64,000 nucleotides of DNA, taken from assembly GCA_033002965.1 (NCBI GenBank), contig JAURVB010013238.1, positions 62,001-126,000 of the forward strand, read 5' to 3'. Positions within the stretch are counted from its first letter, which is position 1, and each line of letters opens with the position of its first letter. The position numbers were made by a program, and so were the translations under genes. The notes below the pieces were generated by a model. That model was given only the letters and a program-made list of their open reading frames with translations. It made no database searches and was not told the DNA's origin. The DNA is from Piper betle (taxonomy: Eukaryota; Streptophyta; Magnoliopsida; Piperales; Piperaceae). Below are positions 25,001 through 34,340 of the stretch, piece by piece.

Positions 25001-25139
25001 TCATTCATGACAGAACGTATCTTCATCTTAAGACGCCGAGATTGGATCCGCACGAGTTAGGTTCGCATTAGCCGACCTAACCGGGGCCTGTAACATGCCG
25101 GTTCGGTTCACGAGCGTGAACCGGATTTGGGGTGTTACA
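22078..25139 (+). mobile_element. Gypsy-type long terminal repeat, about 3.06 kb, inside the hAT element
   Basis: The left border starts TGTAAAACCCACGATTC. The right border ends GGATTTGGGGTGTTACA, whose reverse complement starts TGTAACACCCCAAATCC, so the borders form the short TG...CA inverted repeat of an LTR. Right after it, at about 25150-25162, TGTATCAGAGCCA resembles the initiator-Met tRNA primer-binding site (usually TGGTATCAGAGC). A GC-rich, CpG-dense block occupies about 22540-23280 and gives several overlapping proline/arginine-rich frames that are not genes. A second LTR, and gag or pol motifs, are not seen, so the internal region is truncated at roughly 25.3 kb. Placement in the Tekay/chromovirus group is a guess from LTR size and borders. 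Confidence 0.65.
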
Positions 25140-25258
25140 TGCGTGGTTTGTGTATCAGAGCCATACGTTTAAAGCCTAGTGTATAACCAAGGTTAGGTGA
25201 CGCAGTACCTCTGAGTAAGTCGACGCAAGCCTGGTTTGGCGTTAGTCGCAATCAGGAG

Positions 25259-25609
25259 GTGTTTCTGCTACCCAAATTCCTAACTGAAGGCGAAACTAGG
25301 TTGAAAACCATGGCGTTGATCCAGAAATTGATCGGGAGATCAAAAGATCTGGATAAAACTAAAATTACAGAACAACTTGTATATAAAAATATTGAACATA
25401 ATCTAAACAAATGGACTATACCTAAAATACAACCTACTAATGTATATCAGAAAGGGTTGTTAGAATTTAAACAAGCTTATATTATAAAAACTTTTGAAGA
25501 TAGTTTGAGTTTACAAAATTATACTAATAATATTTCCTTATTAAATTCTAAACTATTAGAAGAATTAGGTAAGGAATTATATATATGCAATATAATAACA
25601 AAGATGTAA
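25259..25609 (+). other. Unrecognised Lys/Asn-rich reading frame inside the hAT element
   Basis: A frame of about 116 codons, rich in Lys, Asn, Ile and Leu, starts in the sequence after the primer-binding site and ends in AT-rich DNA. The composition changes at about 25310, from retroelement-leader-like to strongly AT-rich. I could not assign it to a transposase, gag or any other family. It may be a chance frame or a remnant of another inserted element. Confidence 0.25.
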
Positions 25610-25611
25610 GA

Positions 25612-25685
25612 TAGTTGAGATGGTAAGTATTCACCTTGATGACTTCAAGGTTGTGGGTTCAAACCACATTAGCCTCATTTTTTTT
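25612..25685 (+). ncRNA. tRNA-like RNA polymerase III unit (SINE-like)
   Basis: TAGTTGAGATG (25612) fits the A-box consensus TRGYNNARNNG. GGTTCAAACC (25656) fits the B-box. The spacing of about 44 bases is typical of tRNA-derived promoters, and a run of eight T follows at about 25678-25685 as a Pol III terminator. The 3' part (GTTGTGGGTTCAAACCAC) folds as a T-arm, but a full acceptor stem is not evident, so this is better called a tRNA-derived SINE head than a tRNA gene. Confidence 0.45.
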
Positions 25686-25941
25686 AAAGTGAAGTACTTT
25701 TGAGTTTTAATCGAGTTGGTTTCGAGCTGGCGAACGAGCTCATAAAAATTAAACAGTTTAAGTATATTCGAGCTCGAGTCGAGCTCGAACATATAAAAGA
25801 TATTCGAGTCGAACTCGAGCATGTACGTCCAAAACTCGTTCGATCTCGAGTCGAGTTCGAACGAGTTTCGAACTATTCGAGCCGAGCTCGAACACATGTC
25901 GAGCTCGGCTCGCTCGCTCAATTAGCACCCCTAGAAACAGA

Positions 25942-27900
25942 TAGATACAACAATTATGGAGTCATATATATATCACGTAGCATCTGTTTTCCCACGTACT
26001 GATCTTGTTACAAACATGCATAGTGACGAAATTACGTACACCATGCGTAAGTTCATGCATGAATTCCCATGAAGCTAGCGAAGGAGAGACACATATATAC
26101 ACATACACTGACAGATCAGTAAAGTATGACTAGCCATATCAATTGTAAGTTGTAATATGGGTGTTCATAATCGAGTCAAGGCATTGGAACTCCTGATTAT
26201 TCAATTTGGGCGATTGAAATTATGAATGTTCCGACGGACTGGCCTGATTGGGGGAGTCGATCGAGGGAAGGCGGTCATTGAACTATGGCTATGTAGTGGG
26301 TTATGTGTGTCGTACGCCGTTTCATAATTTGGTGTATTATTTTCTTATAATCTTTCTATCTATTTAGTGCATCTTCAGACGAAGGAAAATCGGCATTGAT
26401 GATGTAGTTAATACCTTTTTTATTTATTATTATTATTATTATTTGTCACTAAAAACGGCAACGTATGTCCACGTGTAAAGTGTAAAGTTATAATTTTATA
26501 AATTTATATAGAGTGTACTGTGATTTTCGTTTGGCATCGGTTGCGTACGTGGGCTTTGGACCCATATATATTTGCTAACTGGCGGAAACGGGCCTGTGTC
26601 ATGGACCCTGTACTTTGTCATTAGCCCATCTGTTTACCCTCATCTGGAGTCTGCACCTAATTAATTACTGCGTCAATATTAATTATTATTTTTTTTTTTA
26701 GAGAGACATTAATAATTACTTCTTTTTTCTTTTTGCTGCAGCTAACGAAAAGATTTCAACCCCTGGGTTCGGCCTTCGTGGCTCCCCTTCTTTCCTGGAA
26801 ACTGGTAAATCCCGAATTCCTCTTTCTTCCCAATTCCCTGGACGCCTTTATTTTTATGTTGGTATTATTATGTACTTACGTTGTGATCTGATTTGGTTCC
26901 AAAGATTTGGTTTTATGGGAGATCAGAATACATCAATTGCTTGAAAGACTGGTAGTTTTTTGGTAATTTATAAGTTTCTTTTTTTTCCTGTGCTTACTTA
27001 CCGCATGTATTAATCCCATTTATTAGCGCCGGACAGGGTTCTGGCCGGATATGTGCTTCTTCTAATTTAAGATGCATACTTTAATAGCATATCTTTATAT
27101 GGTTAGAGGATGATCTATCTGATCTACTCAGAGGGAAATTCGGCATATGAAAATAACTAATATAGGAGAATTTTTTTGACAAAAAGGGATAAATTGAGAC
27201 ATTTAGTTATTAATTGGAGAAGTGGAGGGACAAAACCAAACTCTTCTATAATTTTTTCCTTTATTTAAACATCAATTAAAACTGAAACGCCTTGTCCTCT
27301 AGACCATAAGCAGTTTTTTATGCGTAAATTGCAAACAAAGATAACTTACTTACAATTACCCTGATAAAAACTAAAGATGAAAATTATAAATAGGAGTCTA
27401 TTATGATGAAAGTAAAGTAAAATAAAATGGCTACTAGATACACCGCATCAATTTTAGATTTTCCATGCTGGAGTACTAAATAGCTTTTCCGTCCTTATTA
27501 ATAACTATACATTGTGCAGGTAGTCTGAGGGTACCCCTTGGAGTGAGGTGACAAATCTTTACAATCCATGATTACCATATCTTTATAATCCATGATTACG
27601 TTGAATGTAATCATGGAATATGGTTAAAAGAGGTGACTTCACTTTGAGGGTACCCCTCTGCTACCTTTTGCTATGTAATATATTGTCTTATTCTTATGTG
27701 GGTAAATGATGGCCTATATGTACTATTATTTACCAAGTTGTTGGCTTAAGAAACTCTTTACTCTCAAGATTAGCTTCTTATTTATAGGCTTTTGTTTGCT
27801 ATGAAAGAAAAGGCTTTTAGATGGAGCAGTAGATTATTTTACTGAAAACATTTAATCGAAAACATCAACTTGGTGTTGTTTATTCTTTGCCAACTGCGTC
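25942..27900. other. Intergenic and probable 5' leader of the BolA-like gene
   Basis: No independent gene is seen. A possible donor (CTG|GTAAAT, 26805) and acceptor (gtccag, ending 27903) would join a leader exon at about 26742-26804, preceded by its own pyrimidine-rich AG, to the BolA exon. The joined frame stays open, so an N-terminal targeting extension encoded further upstream is possible but not proven. Confidence 0.35.
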
Positions 27901-27959
27901 CAGAAATATCTCAACGACTGTTTCAGAGACTTGATAAATTATCAAGCAGCCAAACAAAA

Positions 27960-28268
27960 ATGAGTTCACGAGGAGTCAACATAGTGCTTGCAAGAGGCAA
28001 CAGAATCAAGCAGAAACTCCAGTCGACACTAGAAGCTACTCTCTTAGAAGTTGAAGATGTTTCCTATCAGCATGCAGGGCATGCCGGTGTTGGAGGAGAT
28101 GCGAATGAGACTCATTTCAATGTGAAGGTTGTTTCTTCTAAATTTGAAGGGCAAAGTTTGCTAAAGCGCCATCGGATGGTCTATGACCTTTTATCAGATG
28201 AGCTTCAATCTGGTTTGCATGCGCTATCTATTGTTGCCAAAACTCCCAAAGAGGTCGGCGCATTGTGA
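27960..28268 (+). CDS. BolA-like protein
   Basis: BolA proteins partner monothiol glutaredoxins and take part in iron-sulfur cluster delivery and redox control. The 102-residue frame starts MSSRGVNIVLARGNRIKQKL and contains the BolA core: ATLLEVEDVSYQHAGHAGV, NETHFNVKVVSSKFEGQSLL, KRHRMVYDLLSDELQ and SGLHALSIVAKTPKE. The conserved His of HAGHAG and the His of the C-terminal KRHR motif (typical glutaredoxin or cluster ligands) are present. The C-terminal KTPKE ending is like plant BOLA1 rather than the cytosolic BOLA2 or the SufE1 fusion. The frame is open upstream to 27870 without a better ATG, and splice signals (see the preceding entry) suggest a possible longer, organelle-targeted form. 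The start at 27960 is the conservative choice. Confidence 0.85.
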   Translation: MSSRGVNIVLARGNRIKQKLQSTLEATLLEVEDVSYQHAGHAGVGGDANETHFNVKVVSSKFEGQSLLKRHRMVYDLLSDELQSGLHALSIVAKTPKEVGAL

Positions 28269-29111
28269 TCTTAATTTTTATAACTTTGAGTAATTTGACA
28301 GGGAAGCTAGACTCACGGACGTGTGTACGAGTTGTTCGCAATTAATTTTTATTAGTTCTTCCAATATATATTTTGAACTTTCAGTATTTGTACGTATATT
28401 TTGCCCGTATTGAATCTGTCAGTATCTTAAGTTTGAAATATTTGTTTGGACGAAGTTAATTATGGGCATTGAAGCTTTCATTAGCATCAAAATTATACTT
28501 CTAATTGAGAGAGCATGAACCGCTTTGAGTAGATTTTGTTTTTGCCATTCCTTGATTATGAGCTCGTTAGTTGTAAGTGTGTGCAGTACATAGCTTCCGG
28601 TCTGCTTTCTGTAATTAGTGTTATTTCACAATTCGTTACATTGTTTGAAGTGGCTTTGATACATGACGCTTGATTTGCTTGACTTGAGAAATAGCATCAC
28701 TAGATGGGAAGATTGGCAAGATTTCCATTTTCCAATATCATGTTCCCTTCCAAATTGGAATGTTGTATTACACTGCTTAATGGCAGGCAATCTAGTAGTA
28801 TGATTTAGCTTTTCCAGCTCTTTTAATTGTTTTTTTTTACTAAAAAATGTGTAGTGGAGTTGGGGAAATAAATTAACATGTGAGCTTCATTATGTATTTT
28901 GTAGTAGCAAAATTTAAAGAAATGTTTTACTTTATCAAAAAAATTAAAGAAATGATGATAGCATTTTTGGATCATTCTCGTTATCATAACAAGCAATGCT
29001 ATGAAAAATCAAAATAAAAATCAATGCAAAAGAAACGAAAAAGATGCTTAATGAGCAGATAAATTGCAATGGGCTGCAAAACATGTCTAGCCCTAGCACT
29101 TCACTTGTGAA
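28269..29111. other. Downstream of the BolA-like gene, no further gene
   Basis: AT-rich DNA containing the BolA 3' untranslated region and spacer. I see no motif-bearing frame on either strand. Confidence 0.4.
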
Positions 29112-29194
29112 GAAGACGATTATTCATAAAAAGTAGTGAGAAGACGATTATTCATAAAAAGTAGTGAGAAGACGATTATTCATAAAAGTAGTTG
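29112..29194. repeat. Three tandem copies of a 28-bp unit
   Basis: The unit gaagacgattattcataaaa followed by agtagtga starts at 29112, 29140 and 29168. The third copy is one A shorter and runs into the tRNA-like sequence at 29199. Confidence 0.9.
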
Positions 29195-29198
29195 AAAA

Positions 29199-29270
29199 TG
29201 CCCCCACGCAGGATCCAACGACAGACCTCCACTTTACAAGACCGACGCTCTGCCACTGAGTTATGGGAGC
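29199..29270 (-). pseudogene. Degenerate tRNA-Thr(UGU)-like sequence
   Basis: On the minus strand 72 bases fold as a tRNA. The acceptor halves GCTCCCA and TGGGGGC pair with a single G-T wobble. A CTC/GAG D-stem flanks AGTGGCA. The anticodon loop CTTGTAA gives anticodon UGU. The T-loop reads TTGGATC rather than TTCGAAT. The anticodon stem is damaged (TCGGT against AGTGG) and the T-stem has a mismatch, and no run of T terminators follows closely. It is therefore probably a pseudogene or a tRNA-derived repeat head. Confidence 0.55.
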
Positions 29271-29376
29271 TCGGCAACGTTAACTGTCTGTCTAAAGTTT
29301 ACAAATAAAATAAAAATTAACTTCTAAATGGCGAAAAAAGGATATATTCTGCTGCATATAGCCACTCTTTAAAAAT

Positions 29377-29418
<42 letters not shown>

Positions 29419-32110
29419 AGGCTAGAACTTAGATTTTACAGCTTACCCAAAAAAACATGACAGATGCCATTGATGAAGTTGAATATAACGTATTATATTT
29501 AGCAGTTGTTTTGGCAAACATATTTTTAGAAATCTATAAAATGCTTTATAAAAAAATCTATAAAATGCTAACAAATAGTTATGATAATTGTAACTTGTAA
29601 GGAATGACAAACACCATTTTTTATTTTTCTGTTGATCCATTTTTGTTTTCTAACTAGTCGATAATCCGCAGCCTACACGAGGCATGCTTTAAATTTCAAC
29701 GTATTCAACAATAAAACAAATATATAAGATATGACCATTGTTGTTATGAACATTTATCAAGTCCTTTTTTCATATTGAAGGGGTCTTCTGAAAAAAAAAC
29801 CATTTTTTATTCATTAGACTTTATCTTGCTATTGGTCAATTCATAAGACTTCCGAGACTGATAAAACTAAAATAATAAAAAATTCAATTAGGTAATAAAT
29901 AAAAATAATATTTTAAAAAACAAATAATAAACGATAGTTCATATCCAATTCAATAAATGTAAACTAAAAATTAAATCTATACCTTTAATCAAAAGAAGAT
30001 TGATGGCGCCTAGCACATGTTCCTCAGTCCTTAAGACAAAAAACAAAGCAATTATAAGATGATATTTCAACCGTTACCTGAGTAACGCTGATTCTCTAAA
30101 GCCAAAGAATTTTCTACAAATTTGGAAGCGTGTTCACTTCAGAAAGCTCGTAAAGTAAAAACAAAGTGACTCTCAGCTATAGACTCATTGTTCACAGACC
30201 TATTTACCCAAAAAAAGGCAATAGAAGCAAAAAAAAAAAAGGGGGGGGTCAAATAACGAAAAAATCACACAATATATATAAAAAAATTAGTAAAAAACAT
30301 ATTCAAAAGCAATCATAAGACATAGAAGACAACAAACACCTGTTTTATGCAACACAGCAAAGAGGAAAGGCAGACCTCATAGATTGTGCAGACATCAACA
30401 ATTGTCTCGTTAACATTCTTATTGTCATTCCCATCCAATTTGATAGACTGTTGCTTAATGCTAAATCTATTAGAAGGGCAATTTTAAAGATAACAAATCA
30501 CGAATAGTTTCGTTGTAATTGTAAATTTCTAGCATGGACGCCTGAAAAAATATGATGAACTTAAAGATACCGGAGCAATGCAATTGGTAAATATAATAGT
30601 TATAAAAACTATCTTTTAGAGAAAGACTGATCCATTATTAGGAAAATATACCCTGAATGGTGTATCAATTACAAAATTGAAGGAATGTATATAACTCCTC
30701 ATTTATTTGGATGTTCACCCGTTTTTTATGAAGTCCATCAATTGCATGGTATAGTATACGTTGTCTTGTGTTTTTTTAAGGTATATCTTAACCTAAGATA
30801 TATACATTTTTTTTAGTATATCAATATCCACACATACATATCAATTATTTTTTAAGTTTATCTTTTAATTAAACTATTATTTGTTGGACCAGAATTAATC
30901 AAACGCAAGAAAAATTGAAACACATTCTAAAATAAAAAACTCAATCCCGAATCATGTGCATACTTTTTAGCCGGTTGAAATGTGTACGAACGTGGACGTT
31001 GAACTTGAATGGAGAGAATACTAAATCATTTGCATTGAATCAGCGTAATTGGCTTATTATTATGTACCTCTTTCGGTATATGAATCAGCGTACGTAGCCA
31101 AGTTCTCGTCCATATTGTTGATCAAAAGAATTATTTTTACCCCAAAGCTTTCGATGGTGAAGATTAGTCTCTGTATGTTTATCAGTGAGGTACGACGATG
31201 AAAATGGCAATGTTCGCCGACTTCATTTATCCTTGTTCAGGAAAATTCATGCACGGAAAAAGACATGACGAAGTAATTGAGAACATTTAAGGAATTTGAA
31301 AGAAGTATTAAGGAGCAGGATGGTTTAAGTATAAGAGATGGAGCATGCATGCATGGCTCTCAGATAATTTAAAGGTCAAGAGTGGTGATAAATGATAATG
31401 TAAGTGGCAGCTGCTCATTCTGTTGTAAGAAATGCATGGTTTTCTTGGATGTTGCTGTTGTTCTCCCTTTCCTGTGAAGTGTGAACCGTCCATTTCTGGG
31501 CCTCCAGAGCTGTTGAACCGTATTCATTCATTCATTCAATATATACGGTTCCTTGTCCTGAATTCTAGTACTACTTTCACGGGTTGTAATCTTTGTCATT
31601 TGTTGCCTCAATTCCATTTTCCTCGCAAAGCTATAAGAGGCGGCTCCATATTTTTCTCCTGCTTCTTCTTGCGTTTCCCTCTTGTTGTTTTTCTCTGACT
31701 TTGCCTGGTCTCGTCATTTATAGTTTATATATTATATTTTAAAATATTCATTAATATTATAGGTAGTGATAACCGCTATAAGGTGATTATTTTTTTAACC
31801 TCTTCACAAGAGAAATTAAATACAGTATTTTTTTAAGTTCTTGATCTAGATAATTTTTTATCTCTATCTATTATTGCCTTGGAAGTGTAATATATAAGAA
31901 GATCTCAATATCATTTGTGAAAATTATCATGGAAGAAGTTATGATTTGTTTATTATAAATTTTTACGTTGGATTTACATTCTCCTCTTAATCGGCAAAGG
32001 GAAAGAGCCCTTTCTGAATTATTTATTCTGTGAGAATAATCAGCTTGCTTTGAATTTCAATATCCTACAGCACCTCCTGATTCTTAATTAGGCAGGGAAT
32101 TGCAACCAGG
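29271..32110. other. Intergenic, AT-rich, 2.8 kb
   Basis: Holds a (TA)n run at about 29381-29416, an A-run followed by a G-run at about 30229-30248, and otherwise AT-rich spacer. The upper end should contain the promoter and leader of the ARF-GAP gene starting at 32118. No other gene is recognised. Confidence 0.4.
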
Positions 32111-32117
32111 CGCAGGA

Positions 32118-34192
32118 ATGAATGGGAAGGCATCTGTCTCGAAGGAGCTTGACTCCAAGCACTCTAAGGTACGTAAGAACAAATTAACCCAATTGTTTAA
32201 CCGGCCACGTAACTAATTTCTGAAAATAAAGGAAAAACCCCTTCTTCGGGGGCATGAAAACAATGAACATCTCCATGGTGTCTCCATCGTGAAATTTCAT
32301 TTCATTCACAAATTTTTTTATACTTTTCTTGTAATTTTTAGGAGGAAGTTTTATCTGTGAAAAATATTCACAGGATGACTAATTGGGGGGAAACACAATT
32401 ATTATGTCCAATTATATACATACATTAATGTGTATTACTTTTAAAATAATACATTGAATGTACTGTACTATTAATTTCTCTGAGATGCACATTACTTGAA
32501 AATTTCCTAATTTTTATGTAATTAATTTTTCATACCCTTAATTAGAAAACTCTCTTCCTAATTATTGTTAACGAACACTTCAAAACTGCCAATTAATGAT
32601 CCTTTCCATGAACAGATTTTAGAGGGTTTGCTTAAACTTCCAGGGAACAGAGAATGCGCTGATTGCAAATCAAGGTAACTAACTTGGCTGGCTACTAGCA
32701 GGTCCTGTTTCTGCATGCATATATATATGTTTAAATGAAGCAGCAGCCCGAGTGAATCCTCATTTTGTTCCATTACAATTAATCAAAGAGTAGACGTATT
32801 TCTAAATAAAGCGTATGTCAGAGGCATTTTTCCGAATAATATTTGTATAATCTGTACCGCGTACAGAGCTCCACGGTGGGCAAGCGTGAATCTTGGCATT
32901 TTCATTTGCATGCATTGCTCTGGAATACACCGAAGTCTTGGGGTGCACATATCTCAGGTACTAGTTTTTTTCTGGAACCACTTCTAGTGAAGCACTCCAC
33001 TCACCAATAATATATATTGCTTGCCTTCTCAACTTTATGATAACGAACGTTGCACTTATATACGCTGCATGCCTCCATGGATCTGCTTAATTTGCAGGTT
33101 CGATCGACCACGTTGGATACTTGGCTTCCAGACCAAGTTTCTTCCATGCAAGGCATATTAAACTTATTTTTCATCCTCAAATTATATATTGTCCTTGAGA
33201 CGTTCTAAATTAATATAAATTGATAGAAGTTGAAACTTTGTAAATTACTATTTGCAGCCATGGGCAATGAGAAGTCCAACGGCTACTGGGAGGCAGAGCT
33301 TCCTCCAGGATATGATCGATCTTCAGTAGAAACTTTCATTCGAGCAAAGTAGGTTTTTTAGCATGCACATGACTTTAACTGTTTACAAGAATATCAGATT
33401 GAAACGAAATTAAATAAGATAATATTTACACTACTATATATATCCACCAAATGACAGGTATGGAGAGAAAAGATGGATTTCAAAAGAAGGATGTGTTAGC
33501 AATGGCATCCCAATAATCAGTAGCTATTCACAGAAGAGGCAACAGGCTTACAAATCAGTCGAACCTTTCACCACTAGTGATCTGGTATTAATATTATCGC
33601 AGAGGTCGTTAATTTAATGTTTCTTCTAGCCATTGATTTGAAACTTCATATGCATCCTAAAAAGTTTCCACTTTACAAGGTAAACATATGTATCTTTTCG
33701 GATTTGGAGTAGTTGTTTTTTTACTGCATGTACGTAGTCTCCGGTGACCGAACATACACAACCTCCCTGGAACTCACAAGCTGAGAGGAAGCTGTCAAAT
33801 TCAATATTGCTAGATGTGCGAGTGACGGATGTTCCTAAAGAGAAAACCCATAGACCATCTTCCAAAGGAAACTGGGCATCGTTTGACTGTGAGTTGGTAT
33901 CGCCTTGTTTATGTTAATTTTTTTAGAAGGTTGTTAATTTATTTTAATTACATGATTGTTTTTGTCCATTTTTCTTGAATTCTTTCTTATATATAAACCT
34001 TGCAGCTGTAACTGGATTCAAGGATACACCAGATGGCATGGGCCTTATAAAAGACGCTACCCGCAGACGTGCAACTTCAGCTGATGAAAACTCTGATTGG
34101 GCAATATTTGATTGTAAGAATTTGACATTATATCCGCTACCTACAATCAACAAGTTTTTGATTGCTAATTGTGGGAGTTTTTCCTTGCAGGA
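32118..34192 (+). CDS. AGD15: ARF GTPase-activating protein, AGD15-like (9 exons)
   Basis: ARF-GAPs stimulate GTP hydrolysis on ARF GTPases in vesicle traffic. Exons: 32118-32168, 32616-32674, 32867-32957, 33098-33152, 33258-33348, 33458-33584, 33738-33888, 34006-34113, 34191-34192. All are in phase, giving 244 residues, close to the 232 I recall for Arabidopsis AGD15. The N-terminus [17 protein letters not shown] and the zinc finger CADC...CMHC with the catalytic arginine in GIHRSLGVH are intact. [13 protein letters not shown] and [15 protein letters not shown] complete the domain. The short, poorly conserved tail holds two similar pieces, NWASFD and DWAIFD. Intron 4 has a GC donor (33153-33154) supported by homology on both sides. 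The stop codon is split by intron 8 (T|GA). If that intron is retained, the frame runs to 34340 instead. Confidence 0.8.
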
Positions 34193-34340
34193 GAAGTTGT
34201 TTTTTTATTCTTTAATTGTGAGCTTCTCAAGTAGCCTTCATTCATGTTCCTTTCTAACCAACCAGCTGCGAAAATCTATAATCACAACTTTTCAAGTCAA
34301 CACAACAATGAATGGAGATCAACAGCAGTTGAGAGACTGA

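Larger units (their letters stand above)
21366..25933. mobile_element. Non-autonomous hAT-superfamily DNA transposon, 4.57 kb
   Basis: The ends are inverted repeats. The left end starts TAGGGTTGATAATTGAGCGA. The right end, reverse-complemented, starts TAGGGGTGCTAATTGAGCGA. The two differ at two of the first twenty positions. Both are flanked by the 8-bp direct repeat GAAACAGA (21358-21365 and 25934-25941). An 8-bp target duplication with TAGGG-type ends is the hallmark of the hAT superfamily. Subterminal regions on both sides (about 21400-21575 and 25720-25915) are packed with ACTCGA/CTCGAACTCG units in mirror orientation, as expected for transposase binding arrays. No hAT transposase or its C-terminal dimerisation domain is present. 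The interior instead holds a pentanucleotide satellite, one Gypsy-type LTR with primer-binding site and a Pol III-like unit, so it would need a transposase in trans. Confidence 0.88.

Noticed and set aside
25259..25609. Possible viral or retroelement protein in the Lys/Asn-rich frame
   Set aside because: I considered an endogenous pararetrovirus remnant, but no diagnostic motif is visible, so I do not assign it.
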